DNA from: Tubulanus polymorphus
Taxonomy: Eukaryota > Nemertea > Palaeonemertea > Tubulaniformes > Tubulanidae
Length of the DNA: 64,000 nucleotides
Direction: 5' to 3'
NCBI RefSeq assembly: GCF_964204645.1
Contig: NC_134025.1
Location: 14,637,001 to 14,701,000, forward strand
Shown: piece after piece, positions 20,214 to 31,027 of the stretch
Layout: each line of letters starts with the position of its first letter
Position numbering within the stretch: position 1 is the first letter of the stretch
Position numbers and translations under genes: made by a program
The notes under the pieces: generated by a model
What the model was told of the DNA's origin: nothing
Seen by the model: only the letters and a program-made list of their open reading frames with translations
The model's database searches: none

Positions 20214-20525
20214 CATTAAGTAGGATCACTTGAATGATCGCTTTAATATCACTTTTAAAAAAAAAGAATCTGCCAAAATGACCTTAATATTCGACACTAT
20301 AGCTACGGAAGCGATAAGGGGCCTCGAGATGTCGCGTTCCAACTCGACAAGTCGCCATATTTTTGTCGACATACCACGATATATCGCGTCAAGTCGACAT
20401 GAATATGTCAATATATCGTTACGTTTTGACGACATATTTCGTTTTCTCAACCATTTTCCTTGCGACAAGTCGACATATTCATGACGACTTGAAACTCAGT
20501 CGTCATATTCCTGGCGTCCTCATCT

Positions 20526-20737
20526 TGTGATTGAGTGACTATCACCACAGAGAGTTGACCAGATCCGAAGGAGTAAAGTCGAAGAGCGTGTTGTATTTTG
20601 TGAATCTAAACAGCATCTAACTTTATTACTACAGTATAGGGTTACAGTATAGTACACATGGCGCGAAACAGCAACCAATCATATAAGAGAGACATCAACG
20701 AATCATATAAGAGAACCAACACATGTCGTTCTCGACA
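20526..20737 (-). repeat. 3' LTR of the first Bel/Pao element
   Basis: 212 bases, identical to 26636-26847 except for one visible mismatch near the inner end (TGATTGAG against TGATGGAG on the plus strand). It is flanked on the left by CATCT (20521-20525). Confidence 0.92.
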
Positions 20738-21271
20738 CTCCAGGGGCGGCGGTAAGCGCCGAATTTGAAAGTTTACTCCAAGATAACATGTATCGCATTA
20801 AATTGAAAGATATTAATAATCACTATACTAAGTAATAGTTACACGTATGAAATTGAATCGCCATAAGGGCTAGAAATAGGGACATTGCGTTGTGTTGAAT
20901 AAATGAGTACATAAAGAATATTTCATAATAAATGACTATCTATAGAAAGCAAGTTAACATCGTATCGAATAACATTTAAATTCATTAATCCGCTTTATAG
21001 TAATAATAAGTAATTCCCAACACCAAGAGTGATTAAACGATATTTCAAGTCCTTTCCGGTAAAGAAAAGTTTCGAAGCAAACGCGTTATTTGTTTAAGAT
21101 CGGAAACGATTAAAGTTCAGAAAACGCGTAAAAACGATAACGTGTTTGACCTCGCGGCCGACGAAGAATTTAACGTAAACACGCATGCAGAATCACGTGA
21201 TGTAAACATAGTCGAGTAAAAAGGCAATAATAGCCTACGCATCGGTTTCATACATATAATCCAGACAGAGT
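20738..21271 (-). other. 3' untranslated part of the first Bel/Pao element
   Basis: About 530 bases between the pol stop and the 3' LTR. No open frame or obvious polypurine tract; the base just before the LTR on the minus strand reads CCCCTGGAG. No env-like gene is present. Confidence 0.6.
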
Positions 21272-24200
21272 TCAGTCTTTTAATAATTTCGTCCAATTTC
21301 TAATCTTTCGCTGAGCGTTGGCTGCGGCCAGCCTGGTCGCACGCGTTTTCGGTTGATTTGTATCGGTAATCGTACCGGTATCCGATGAATCATCGACAGA
21401 TTTCGCGTTAATTTCCAGCGGATATAATTTCGATACGGGTCGGTTCGTACGGCCGGTACTTGTTCGAATATCCGCTGATCGCACAAGTCCATCGGCGCTA
21501 ACGTTTAATTTCTCGACGAGTGCCATACGCCAGTGTATTCGCTTCTTGTTGTCCTCGTGCACTAAAACAATGTCGCCAGTTTTTATTTTGTTTTCGAGTT
21601 TCCCGTTTCCGAGTTTCGCACGTTCTCTGAGCGCTATCAAGTATTCACGGCTCCAACGTCGTTTGAACGAACTCAAAAGTTCTCGCAACGTTTGATTACG
21701 GCGTTGAATATCGGTATACGAAACGGTAAAGTCCTGATCATTTAGATCAATGTCCTCATACGGCAACAGAGTTAATTGGCGACCGCATAACAGTTGTGAC
21801 GGAGATAACGGAAGAGGCTCGTCTTCCGTACTATACACATACGTGAGAGGTCGATCGTTGATCGTAGCCTCAATTTCACACAAGAGAGTTCGTAATTCAT
21901 CGTCCGTGACGATGCTTCTACCGAGAATCTTTCTGAGGCATTCTTTCGTTACGCCTATCATCCTTTCCCAGAATCCCCCGAACCAAGGGGCTCGTTTGGG
22001 AATGAATGTCCATCTGATTCGATTGTTCGCCATATATCTCGCGACGATCGGCGAATTGACGATTTCTTCTATCTCTACGCAAGATTTTAGAAAGTATGAC
22101 CCGTTGTCACTGATCAGTTCATGCGGTAACGATCTACGCGAAACGAATCTCCGGAATGCTCGAATAAACGCGGCAGGTGTCATATTAATGACTGATTCGA
22201 GATGGACTGCTCGCGTGGTGACGCATGTAAACAGACAAATGTAACGTTTATGGCGCTTGTCAGACGTGCCTCTGACCCAAATTTCGCCTGAATAATCTAC
22301 TCCGGTAACAGTAAAGGGCGGAGCATCCGTAACGCGCGAAACTGGAAGTGGCGGTGGTATAGGTCTGCAGTAGGCGGAGCCTCGTACTATAGCGCACGTA
22401 ACACATTTCCTGAGAACTGATTTTACGACTTGTCTAATTTTCGGTATCCAGTATCTTTGCCTGATAGCAGTAACAGTCCCGCCGATTCTTAAATGTTTAC
22501 ACCTCCTGTGGTGAAACAACACGATCAAACGCGTAATATGGTGATCTGGTAAAAGAATGGGAAATTTGGCATCGTAGGGTAAAGACGAATTTTGCACACG
22601 ACTGCCGCATCGAATAAGTCCCCTGTCATCGATAAAGATTTTCAGTTGTTTGACCAGGTTACCGCGTTTGAGTTTCTGGTCTGTCAATTGATTCAATTCA
22701 GATTTAAAGTATGTTTTCTGTAAGTCCATGACCCATTTGTTTTCTGCAGTTTTTATCTCATCGGCGGTGAGTTCCCCGCTAACCCGATCGGCTGGATTCC
22801 TCAGATTATGTAAATATCTGAGGAAATAAGCGGTAACACGCACGAGTTCGGTCAACGATCCATATTTTTCCGGATCAATGATCTTTAAGATACCCGCTTT
22901 TTCTAACTGTTCGTGTTGTATCGACATGGTAGTCTCGTCGACAGATTCATCAGTTTTAATTTCGTTATCGGCTTGAAATCGCGAGACTGGCCAATCGCCG
23001 ACTTTCAACCAGTCGGGCCCGTGCCACCATAGTGTTGAATTGGCCAGTTGATGAGTGGTTATACCGCGTGTTAGTAGATCCGCTGGATTATCTTGAGTCG
23101 GTACGTAATTCAATTCCACATCGAGATTGTCTAGCTTCAAGGAGTTTATCTCGTGCACCCGATTTTGAACGAAATACGGAAGTCGATTTTCACTCCTAGT
23201 CCTACTTAGGACTATCTCGCTATCGGACCAGATAATCGCTTTGCTGAAATTGTAGCATGGATTGAGCGCATCGAATGAATATTTGATCAAACGGGCGCCG
23301 ACGACGGCGGCCATTAGCTCGAGGCGCGGTAACGAGAGCTGTTTAACGGGTGCAACTCTGTTTTTCGCTATGACAAGCGCGGTGTTTTTCCCTTGACGTA
23401 GATAAACGGTGGCTCCGTAGCCACGTGAACTCGCGTCCACAAAGCAATGTAACTCAGTATCGGTATCCTCCGACGGCGCAGAAAAATACTTCCGGTTAAT
23501 CGTTATTTTTCTCGCATTTTGTAGATCGCGGTACAAAGTTTTCCAGTTATTGCTCACCTCGTCTAGTAATAATTCATCCCACGAGACATTCGCCTTCCAT
23601 AATTCTTGGATGAATATTTTTGATTTGATGTGAACCGGTGATAACAGTCCTAACGGATCATAGAGACTCGCCACGCTCCTGACGATTTCGCGCTTCGTAA
23701 TAATTTCTGGTTCGCTATGCTCGATCGCTTGTTTGTTTTTAAGCCTGTCCTGATTGACATCCCACAGGAGTCCTAGGTTGCTGACAACGTCATGTCCGTT
23801 CAATAAGTTGTCTTTACTCGCAATATGTCTGAGGTTTTCGTTGTTACTAGTCCACTCACATAGTTTAAATCCTGCGTCGGACATCATCCGATTCGCGTTA
23901 TGGTAATAATCGATCGCTGTCGATTCGTCTTTCACCGACGTAACGACGTTGTCTACGTATATGCTCGATTTCATGTCGTTAGCTACCGTGCTCTTATCTT
24001 TGTCCAAATGTGATTTTATGACGGCATTGAGAATAAACGGCGAGCACGCTGCTCCGAATAATACAGATTTAAATTGATACGTAATGAATTTGCTTTCGGG
24101 GTCGTTTGGATCGCTTAGCCAGAAAAATTTCGTGAATTTCCGGTCTGGCTCGGCTAGGCCCACTTGAAGGAAGGCCTTTTCGATGTCGCTACTAAGTCCA

Positions 24201-26614
24201 ACGTCGCATGTACGAAAGTTCATCAAGATCGAACCAAGATCGTTAAGCAGTAGCGGTCCTTTTTCCAGGCAGTCATTTAAACTCGGAGACTGACGCGTAC
24301 GGAAGCTACAATCGTAGACGACGCGAATTGGTGTTGTAGCTGAGTCTTTCTTCACCGAGTGGTGCGGTATATAATGCCCTTCGGATTCGTTTTCCTCGTG
24401 GATCGACTCGATGAATCCACGCGCTATTTGATCTTCGATAATTCGATCATAGATTTTTCGGGTATCGTTATTTAGTTTCCTGACCATCGCTCGCGTTCGG
24501 TTGGCTGTGTTCAGTCTATTGGTCGGTAATGGAGGGTGTTCCGGCCTCCATGGTAGCTGCGCAACGTATTGGTTTCCCGCCATTTCGATACAATCCGTCG
24601 CGTAATTTTCAAACGTAAGTTCTTCGTTTATCGGGTGTTTTATCCCGAGTGTTTCGACTCTCCAAAAGTTTTCGAGTTGGTCTCGTTCATGAGTATCATC
24701 GGTGAGGATAAAGTTCGCGTAGTCACGACGGTCGTGACTCGAGTTTTTTAGCGGACCCGAAAGAAGATAACCGAGTTTTGACGCAACCGCTGTGGGGCCG
24801 TTGCCCCTGACGACTTTGTCCTCAACTAAGGACCAGTAGTAGTCGGATCCAATTAATAGAGCGATTTCGAACGATTCACGACCGCTTACTGGGTGCGCCA
24901 GTTTCAGACCCGATAGATAATGTAAATTACGTGTATCTTTGATGTGATTACTCATAGGTGTCCTAATGTTCGATTTTACGAGTGCGCTTATCGGCACGTC
25001 TCCAGTTTCGGTTTTAATGGCTAACTTGACCCGGTCGTATTTCCTTTGTTTAGATTTAGTATCTCCAAAGATCGAAAGATTCAGTATTTCGCTCGACTCC
25101 GGTTTCAAGTTTAATTTGACGGCTGTTTCCTCCGTGATCCATGTTCGGGTCGAGCCTTCATCAAACAATATGCTGACGGTCTCGGAGTTTTGATGTTTTT
25201 CATCAGTAATTTCAGCAACAGCTGTCTTTAAGACGACTGGCGTCGATACGGTGATTGAGTCTTGTGAATTTAGCACGCCGATGTACATTTGCCTGTCATC
25301 GCATCGCGGGTTCTGATCGTTATGACCAGCTGATTGTGGTTTTTTGCCGCATAGAGATGTATGGTGTTTATCTGAACATACGGAACAGCTATAGCGTGAC
25401 CTGCAATCTCTGGCTTTGTGATTTTTTCTCAAACAATTTCGGCAGAGATTTTCTCTTTTCACTATATCCATCCGTTTTTCCAGAGTGTTATAGATCAGAC
25501 AATCCCTTGATTTGTGGTCTTTCTTGCAGTAGTTACATTGAATTTTATAATTACGGTCTAGACGGCTTGTTTGATTTCGTTTTCTGTGATGAATTAATAA
25601 TGACGTGTCTGTGGTTTCGTCTTCTGAATCGCTGATGAGCACATTTTGAATGGCTTGTCCTGCCAGACCCGCTTGAATCTCTTTCTGTAACGCTTTCTTC
25701 AATTCAGTTAAATTCCATGCTGAATCACCATGGTCGCGTGTGATCTGAGTTTTAATTCCCGATGGGAGTTTCTCGAATATGACTGGAATCAGGAGATCCC
25801 CATAGCTTTCCTCGGTCTTACCGAGAGATTTTAGACCCCTGATATAGCCTTCCAGTTCATCGTAGAACTTTTTCATCTGTTGTACATTTTCGCGTGGTTT
25901 TGGCAATTCCCACAATGCCTTCATATAAACGTTGATCAATTTATGAGTTTGTCCGTACCTGTTTTTCAAAAGTTCAATGGCTTCGACGTAGTTGTTATTG
26001 GTCAGTGATAAGCCCTCGACGCATCGGGCCGCTTCTCCGCTGAGTTGCGCACGAAGATACTGGAATTTTTGGATGTCGTCTAATCCGGTATCGTTGTGGA
26101 TAGCTGATTCGAATGCATCTATAAAGCCGATCCATTGTAGTAAATCCCCGCTGAATGTCGGTAAATGTAACTTAGGTAGATTGACTTGCCTTGATTTGTT
26201 GTTAATCGGTTGATGAGTTGTCGTTGTCGTCGGTTTCGTGTCGTTATTGAACGTTTCAATAAAGAATCGATATCTTTGTATTTCGATAATCCGTTCGAAT
26301 GCGAAATCATCTGCTTCTGCGATAGATGATTGTAGATTTTCATCTGGCGTCAACGAAAGGATTGTTTGATCTAGTTCTTGTATGAGGTTTAGCTTTGTGA
26401 CCGCTGATGATATGATTGCTACCAGATCTTGAACTTCGACTAGGCCTACTTCTGTTGATCCGGATTGTAGGCTCTGGTAGACCTCTTCTGCACGATTGAG
26501 GTATTTAGATAACTGCCCTCGGTGGGCCAACCGAGATGCTGTAGGACGCTTCGTTTGGTCCATTTCGTTTTGACGCTCAGTTTCGTCATACGCATTTTCC
26601 GATGTCGTCGACAT
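21272..26614 (-). CDS. Bel/Pao Gag-Pol polyprotein
   Basis: One frame of 1780 residues from ATG 26614; the frame is open further upstream but that part lies in the LTR. Order from the N-terminus: Gag with a DUF1759 region from about residue 146 (LPKLHLPTFSGDLLQW); cysteine knuckles at about 360-425 (CNYCKKDHKSRDC, CRNCLRKNHKARDC); aspartic protease at about 483 (ILFDEGSTRTWI, DEG in place of DTG/DSG as in many Pao elements); reverse transcriptase at about 765-980 with YVDN in place of YVDD near 885; RNase H from about 1058 (HCFVDAS); an HHCC zinc region and integrase core from about 1440 (GVDYSGEI, LISDNGSYF, WFGGFWERM); and a C-terminal DUF5641-type domain. No stop or frameshift was seen, so it could still encode active products. 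Confidence 0.95.
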   Translation of the reverse strand: MSTTSENAYDETERQNEMDQTKRPTASRLAHRGQLSKYLNRAEEVYQSLQSGSTEVGLVEVQDLVAIISSAVTKLNLIQELDQTILSLTPDENLQSSIAEADDFAFERIIEIQRYRFFIETFNNDTKPTTTTTHQPINNKSRQVNLPKLHLPTFSGDLLQWIGFIDAFESAIHNDTGLDDIQKFQYLRAQLSGEAARCVEGLSLTNNNYVEAIELLKNRYGQTHKLINVYMKALWELPKPRENVQQMKKFYDELEGYIRGLKSLGKTEESYGDLLIPVIFEKLPSGIKTQITRDHGDSAWNLTELKKALQKEIQAGLAGQAIQNVLISDSEDETTDTSLLIHHRKRNQTSRLDRNYKIQCNYCKKDHKSRDCLIYNTLEKRMDIVKRENLCRNCLRKNHKARDCRSRYSCSVCSDKHHTSLCGKKPQSAGHNDQNPRCDDRQMYIGVLNSQDSITVSTPVVLKTAVAEITDEKHQNSETVSILFDEGSTRTWITEETAVKLNLKPESSEILNLSIFGDTKSKQRKYDRVKLAIKTETGDVPISALVKSNIRTPMSNHIKDTRNLHYLSGLKLAHPVSGRESFEIALLIGSDYYWSLVEDKVVRGNGPTAVASKLGYLLSGPLKNSSHDRRDYANFILTDDTHERDQLENFWRVETLGIKHPINEELTFENYATDCIEMAGNQYVAQLPWRPEHPPLPTNRLNTANRTRAMVRKLNNDTRKIYDRIIEDQIARGFIESIHEENESEGHYIPHHSVKKDSATTPIRVVYDCSFRTRQSPSLNDCLEKGPLLLNDLGSILMNFRTCDVGLSSDIEKAFLQVGLAEPDRKFTKFFWLSDPNDPESKFITYQFKSVLFGAACSPFILNAVIKSHLDKDKSTVANDMKSSIYVDNVVTSVKDESTAIDYYHNANRMMSDAGFKLCEWTSNNENLRHIASKDNLLNGHDVVSNLGLLWDVNQDRLKNKQAIEHSEPEIITKREIVRSVASLYDPLGLLSPVHIKSKIFIQELWKANVSWDELLLDEVSNNWKTLYRDLQNARKITINRKYFSAPSEDTDTELHCFVDASSRGYGATVYLRQGKNTALVIAKNRVAPVKQLSLPRLELMAAVVGARLIKYSFDALNPCYNFSKAIIWSDSEIVLSRTRSENRLPYFVQNRVHEINSLKLDNLDVELNYVPTQDNPADLLTRGITTHQLANSTLWWHGPDWLKVGDWPVSRFQADNEIKTDESVDETTMSIQHEQLEKAGILKIIDPEKYGSLTELVRVTAYFLRYLHNLRNPADRVSGELTADEIKTAENKWVMDLQKTYFKSELNQLTDQKLKRGNLVKQLKIFIDDRGLIRCGSRVQNSSLPYDAKFPILLPDHHITRLIVLFHHRRCKHLRIGGTVTAIRQRYWIPKIRQVVKSVLRKCVTCAIVRGSAYCRPIPPPLPVSRVTDAPPFTVTGVDYSGEIWVRGTSDKRHKRYICLFTCVTTRAVHLESVINMTPAAFIRAFRRFVSRRSLPHELISDNGSYFLKSCVEIEEIVNSPIVARYMANNRIRWTFIPKRAPWFGGFWERMIGVTKECLRKILGRSIVTDDELRTLLCEIEATINDRPLTYVYSTEDEPLPLSPSQLLCGRQLTLLPYEDIDLNDQDFTVSYTDIQRRNQTLRELLSSFKRRWSREYLIALRERAKLGNGKLENKIKTGDIVLVHEDNKKRIHWRMALVEKLNVSADGLVRSADIRTSTGRTNRPVSKLYPLEINAKSVDDSSDTGTITDTNQPKTRATRLAAANAQRKIRNWTKLLKD

Positions 26615-26635
26615 AATCCTGGTCACGGCACCAAA

Positions 26636-26847
26636 TGTGATGGAGTGACTATCACCACAGAGAGTTGACCAGATCCGAAGGAGTAAAGTCGAAGAGCGTG
26701 TTGTATTTTGTGAATCTAAACAGCATCTAACTTTATTACTACAGTATAGGGTTACAGTATAGTACACATGGCGCGAAACAGCAACCAATCATATAAGAGA
26801 GACATCAACGAATCATATAAGAGAACCAACACATGTCGTTCTCGACA
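26636..26847 (-). repeat. 5' LTR of the first Bel/Pao element
   Basis: 212 bases, the copy next to the primer-binding region and the gag start. It is followed on the right by the target duplication CATCT (26848-26852). Confidence 0.92.
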
Positions 26848-27036
26848 CATCTTACATTTAGACATGTCTTTAAATGACGGCTTGTCCCGTGGAAAATGAG
26901 CAAAAAAGCGAAATTTGTCGCGAAAACGTCACCATATGTAGACATATTCATGTGGACTTCACGCGATATATCGACATAAATATGGAGACTTGTCGAGTTT
27001 GAACGCGACAACTCGAGGCCCTTTATCGCTTCCATA

Positions 27037-27112
27037 CTATATCAGATTAATCGACTTCAAAATAGGCGCTATAAATAACGTTATAAATTGGCCTAATTAT
27101 TCAAAAGCTAAT
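27037..27112. other. Spacer between MITE and satellite
   Basis: 75 bases without recognisable content. Confidence 0.4.
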
Positions 27113-27743
27113 AAAGTGGGCGACAAAACAAAAAAAAATTAATTGTCGCGGGCGACAAAACCGAAAAAATGAATTGTCGCGGGCGATAAAACCAAAATCT
27201 TGAATTGTCGCAGGCGACAAAACCAAAATATTGAATTGTCGCGGGCGACAAAACCAAACCAATGAATTGTCGCGGGCGATAAAACCAAAATAATGAATTG
27301 TCGCAGGCGATAAAACCAAAATAATGAATTGTCGCTGGCGATAAAACCAAAATATTGAATTGTCGCAGGCGATAAAACCAAAATATTGAATTGTCGCGTG
27401 GGACAAAACCAAAATATTGAATTGTCGTGGGCGACGTAACCAAACTAATGAATTGTCGCGGGAGATAAAACCATAATAATGAATTGTCGCTGGCGATAAA
27501 ACCAAAATATTGAATTGTCGCAGGCGATATAACCAAAATATTGAAGTGTCGCAGGCGATAAAACCTCGACAAAAAACAAATTGTCGCGGGCGATTAAACC
27601 AAAATAATGAATTGTCGCGTGCGACAAAACCAAAATAATGAATGTCGTGGGCGATAAAACCAAAATAATGAATCGTCGCGTGTGACAAAACCAAAAAAAT
27701 GAATTGTCTCGGGCGATAAAACCAAAATCTTGAATTGTCGCCA
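27113..27743 (-). repeat. 31-bp satellite array, minus orientation
   Basis: About 20 monomers in the TTGTCGCGGGCGAYAAAACC orientation, with a disordered part near 27550-27600. It ends at 27743, where orientation flips within one monomer. Confidence 0.93.
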
Positions 27744-29020
27744 TCATTATTTTGGTTTTGTCACACACGACAATTCAATATTTTGGTTTTATCGCCCGCG
27801 ACAATTCATTATTTTGGTTTTATCGCTTGCGACAATTCATTATTTTGGTTTTGTCGCCCGCAAAAATTCAATATTTTGGTTTTATCGCCCACAACAATTC
27901 ACTACTTTGGTTTTATCGCCAGCGACAATTCATTATTTTGGTTTTGTCGCCCGCGACAATTCTTCTTTTTGGTTTTGTCGCCCGCGACAATTCATTATAT
28001 TGGTTCTATATTTTGGTTTCGTCCCCCGCGACAATTCAATATTTTGGTTTTATCGCCCGCGATAATTCATTATTTTGGTTTTGTCGCCCGAGACAATTCA
28101 TTATTTCGGTTTTATCGCCCGCGACAATTCACCATTTTGGTTTTGTCGCCTGGACAATTCACCATTTTGGTTTTGTCGCCCGCGACAATTCATTATTTTG
28201 GTTTTGTTGCCCCCACAATTCTTTTTTTGGTTTTGTCGCCCGCGACAATTCATTAGTTTGGTTCTATATTTTGGTTTCGTCCCCCGCGACAATTCAATAT
28301 TTTGGTTTTATCGCCCGCGATAATTCATTATTTTGGTTTTGTCGCCCGCGACAATTCTTCTTTTTGGTTTTGTCGCCCGCGACAATTCATTATATTGGTT
28401 CTATATTTTGGTTTCGTCCCCCGCGACAATTCAATATTTTGGTTTTATCGCCCGCGATAATTCATTATTTTGGTTTTGTCGCCCGAGACAATTCATTATT
28501 TCGGTTTTATCGCCCGCGACAATTCACCATTTTGGTTTTGTCGCCTGGACAATTCACCATTTTGGTTTTGTCGCCCGCGACAATTCATTATTTTGGTTTT
28601 GTTGCCCCCACAATTCTTTTTTTGGTTTTGTCGCCCGCGACAATTCATTAGTTTGGTTTTGTCGCCCGCGACAATTCAATATTTTGGTTTTATCGCCCAC
28701 GACAATTCATTACTTTGGTTTTATCTCCAGCGACAATTCATTATTTTGGTTTTGTCGCCCGTGACAATTCTTCTTTTGGTTTTGACGCCCACGACAATTC
28801 ATTATTTTGGTTTTATATTTTGTTATTGTCGCCAGCGACAATTTTTTTTTTGGTTTTGTCGGCCGCGACAATTCATTATTTTGGTTTTATCGCCCGCGAC
28901 AATTCAATATTTTGGTTTTATCGCCCGCGATAATTCATTATTTTGGATTATTGCCCGCGACAATTCATTATTTTGGTTTTATCGCCCGCGACAATTCATT
29001 ATTTTGGTTTTGTCGCCCGA
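27744..29020 (+). repeat. 31-bp satellite array, plus orientation, with 395-bp duplication
   Basis: About 41 monomers in the opposite orientation (ATTATTTTGGTTTTATCG then CCCGCGACAATTC). A block starting near 27960 is repeated about 395 bases downstream, including the unusual TATTTTGGTTTCGTCCCC monomer, so arrays grow by duplication of multi-monomer blocks. Confidence 0.93.
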
Positions 29021-30010
29021 AGAAAATTTTGAAGACGCTTTGATCAATTACCTTGATCTTTCGTTTATATTTGAATCTACCAAAGGCCCATCAGCATAAG
29101 AAAATTGGGTCGATCTGACTCAAGATGGCCGTCCTATGACCTTTTTAGTGCCCAAAAATGTCAATTTTGGCCAGAATTCTAGGTCCTGTAGCTTCCTACT
29201 GGTTTGCCATTTCTCATTGCAATTGCTGATGGGTATTCTTTAGAGAGGGATGTTTTATACCTGGGATAGGTATTTTTGATCAGCCAATTATGACGCAATT
29301 GGCGGCCGTCTTGGTGTCATCAGTACTCATTCCTAGGTGGGAAAAGTTTTTCCACAATTAATTGATACCTAAGCATATTGTGTTTTTATATTCAATTGGA
29401 AAGTTGTAGCCCATAACGTGTTCTATGATTTTGGTGAGTTTCAAGGTCATTGGTTTTTGTATGTGGCCATCAGGGGGCTTTGAATAATACAATAACTTAG
29501 TATCGCTATGTCATATTTGTACCAAGGCATATTTTGTTACCATGATCAATGGCAAAGTTGTAGTTCATGACATCGTCTATGATTGTGGTGAGTTTTTAAG
29601 GACATTAGTTATTCCATAAAGTCACCAGGGGGCGCTGAATAGTAGAATGGCTTAGTATTTCCTTATTAGATTGGTACCTAGGCATATTTTGTTACTATGA
29701 TCAATTGCAAAGTTGTATTTCATGACATGTACTACGATTGCGGTGAGTTTTAAGGTCATTGGGTTTTGCATATGGTCACCAGGGGGCGTTGAATAGTAGA
29801 ATAACTTAGTATTTCCATATTAAATTGGTAACGAGGCATATTTTGTTATCACAATCAATTACAAAATCATAGCTGCTCACATGTTCTATGATTGTGGTGG
29901 GTTTCAAGGTCATTGGTTTTTGTATATGGTCACTAGAGGGCGTTATGTATTGAAATTGTTAGATTGTTGAGCATTTGAAACCACTGCCCAAGTGAGCATG
30001 GTGTCCGTGG
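29021..30010. repeat. Composite repeat R, inverted copy
   Basis: Reverse complement of most of 14638-15890. The CTCF-like cores read CACCAGGGGGCGCTG (29626 region), CACCAGGGGGCGTTG (29776 region) and weaker forms near 29467 and 29931. It ends with CATGGTGTCCGTGGACCCC, the complement of the boundary at 14640. Confidence 0.8.
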
Positions 30011-30012
30011 AC

Positions 30013-30205
30013 CCCCAGTTTGGTTTTAACGCCCGCGACAATTCATTATTGTGGTTTTATCGCCCGCGACAATTCATTATTTTGGTTTTATCGCCCGCGA
30101 CAATTCATTATTTTTGTTTTGTCGCCCGTGACAATTCAATATTTTGGTTTTGTCACCCGCGACAATTCATAATTTTGGTTTTGTCGCCCATGGTTTTGTC
30201 GGAAC
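30013..30205 (+). repeat. 31-bp satellite, short block
   Basis: Six monomers between repeat R and the LINE fragment, the mirror image of the block at 14385-14637. Confidence 0.88.
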
Positions 30206-30224
30206 ATTAAGTTTTTTGGTCGAA

Positions 30225-30575
30225 CAGTGTGTTAAGGTCGTTTTGGAAATTTACTCGGTCTGGTATATTTTGGATTACTGTGTATGTCATTTGTCAGGAG
30301 ATTAAACAGAAGACGACTTAGGATACTACCTTGCGTGACTCCACTAGTTAGACCGTCTCATTCCAAGATGAGGCGTTCCGTTGATTTCGGTTACAAGTTT
30401 CCGTTCAGAGATAACTGCTGTGCCATTTGGGCGACCTATCATTGATACTGTTTCCTAATAGCCTGTTCAGTAATGGCTGATGTTGAGCCTTATCAAATGC
30501 TTTGTTGAAATCCACCGTTGAACAGGATTCTAAGACTGTGCAGAAAACCCGTTATCGCTGCTTTGCAGCTATATT
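30225..30575 (-). pseudogene. LINE reverse transcriptase fragment, third copy
   Basis: Reverse complement of 14003-14365. It ends at 30575 in GCAGCTATATTTTCAAATTG, where a truncated Polinton gene begins, so this is a junction between the two kinds of element. Confidence 0.6.
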
Positions 30576-30643
30576 TTCAAATTGTTTTTTGATGGTTTCA
30601 TTCTGTTATTTAATGTTGCTAAGAATGCTTTTCTATCTCCCAT
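30576..30643 (-). pseudogene. 5' end of a Polinton gene, truncated
   Basis: ATG at 30643-30641 lies in TTTTCCTAATAAATGGG, preceded (on the minus strand) by CCACTCATCACCACAAG, the same upstream module as at the zinc-finger gene. About 22 codons (MGDRKAFLATLNNRMKPSK) remain before the LINE fragment junction. Function unknown. Confidence 0.45.
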
Positions 30644-30776
30644 TTATTAGGAAAAGAAATTACTTGTGGTGATGAGTGGGGATTACTTCCCCTTGTATAA
30701 CAAGTACGCTATTAACCGTTCTCACCCAAGCCACACAGCATCTATTAGGAGCAGTGATTATAACTGTCCAGATAAG

Positions 30777-30992
30777 TCATTTCGGATCCTTGATATCAAA
30801 TTCCTCAACATATCGTTCATTATTTGGATCATTGTTCCATTGATCAATAAATTTCTTTGCCTTTGTTAACTGTTCTAAATATAACTGTAAATCTAGTTCA
30901 TTAGATTTGATTTGATTTTCTTTCTTTTCTAAAGGCCTTAAATTTTTCCAACCCCAAATAAGTTTTTTATTGTATTCATCATTCCTTTCCAT
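30777..30992 (-). CDS. Small charged Polinton protein in an isolated fragment
   Basis: 71 residues, AT-rich, highly charged, with the segments LIWGWKNLRPLEKKENQIKS, LQLYLEQLTKAKKFID and NERYVEEFDIKDPK. It starts in TTTTTCCTTATAAATGG with the CCACTCATCAC module upstream (to about 31027), and another such start lies downstream at 30643. Sequence around its stop (30747-30797) is similar to 10548-10597. It is therefore a displaced piece of a Polinton minus-strand gene cluster. No domain recognised; it might be complete. Confidence 0.5.
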   Translation of the reverse strand: MERNDEYNKKLIWGWKNLRPLEKKENQIKSNELDLQLYLEQLTKAKKFIDQWNNDPNNERYVEEFDIKDPK

Positions 30993-31027
30993 TTATAAGG
31001 AAAAAAAATTACTTGTGGTGATGAGTG
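30984..31027 (-). promoter_or_regulatory. CCACTCATCAC / TTCCTTATAAATGG start module
   Basis: On the minus strand CCACTCATCACCACAAG is followed by a T-rich run and CCTTATAAATGG at the start of the 71-residue gene. A near-identical module lies at 30641-30682, and a relative at 1033-1083 precedes the zinc-finger gene. Confidence 0.55.

Larger units (their letters stand above)
20526..26847 (-). mobile_element. Bel/Pao LTR retrotransposon, nearly intact
   Basis: A complete element on the minus strand: two 212-base LTRs (20526-20737 and 26636-26847) that I see differing at one position, ends TGTCGAG...ATCACA, a 5-base target duplication CATCT on both sides, and one uninterrupted gag-pol frame. Just inside the 5' LTR on the minus strand the sequence TTTGGTGCCGTGACC occupies the primer-binding position; I could not assign its tRNA. 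Near-identical LTRs and an open frame mean a recent insertion. Confidence 0.93.
20304..27036. mobile_element. Second palindromic MITE, split by Bel/Pao insertion
   Basis: The left half is 20304-20525 and the right half 26848-27036. The ends TACGGAAGCGATAAGGGGCC and CCCTTTATCGCTTCCATA match the copy at 19643-20048. The break falls in GGCGTCCTCATCT / CATCTTACATTTAGAC, where the uninterrupted relative at about 19806-19834 reads straight through. Confidence 0.75.

Noticed and set aside
19455-20484. Overlapping short frames on both strands in the MITE region
   Set aside because: They are produced by the palindromic GTCGACAT-rich sequence and have no coding signature.
21750-26213. Plus-strand frames inside the first Bel/Pao element
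   Set aside because: Antisense shadows of the intact minus-strand gag-pol gene.
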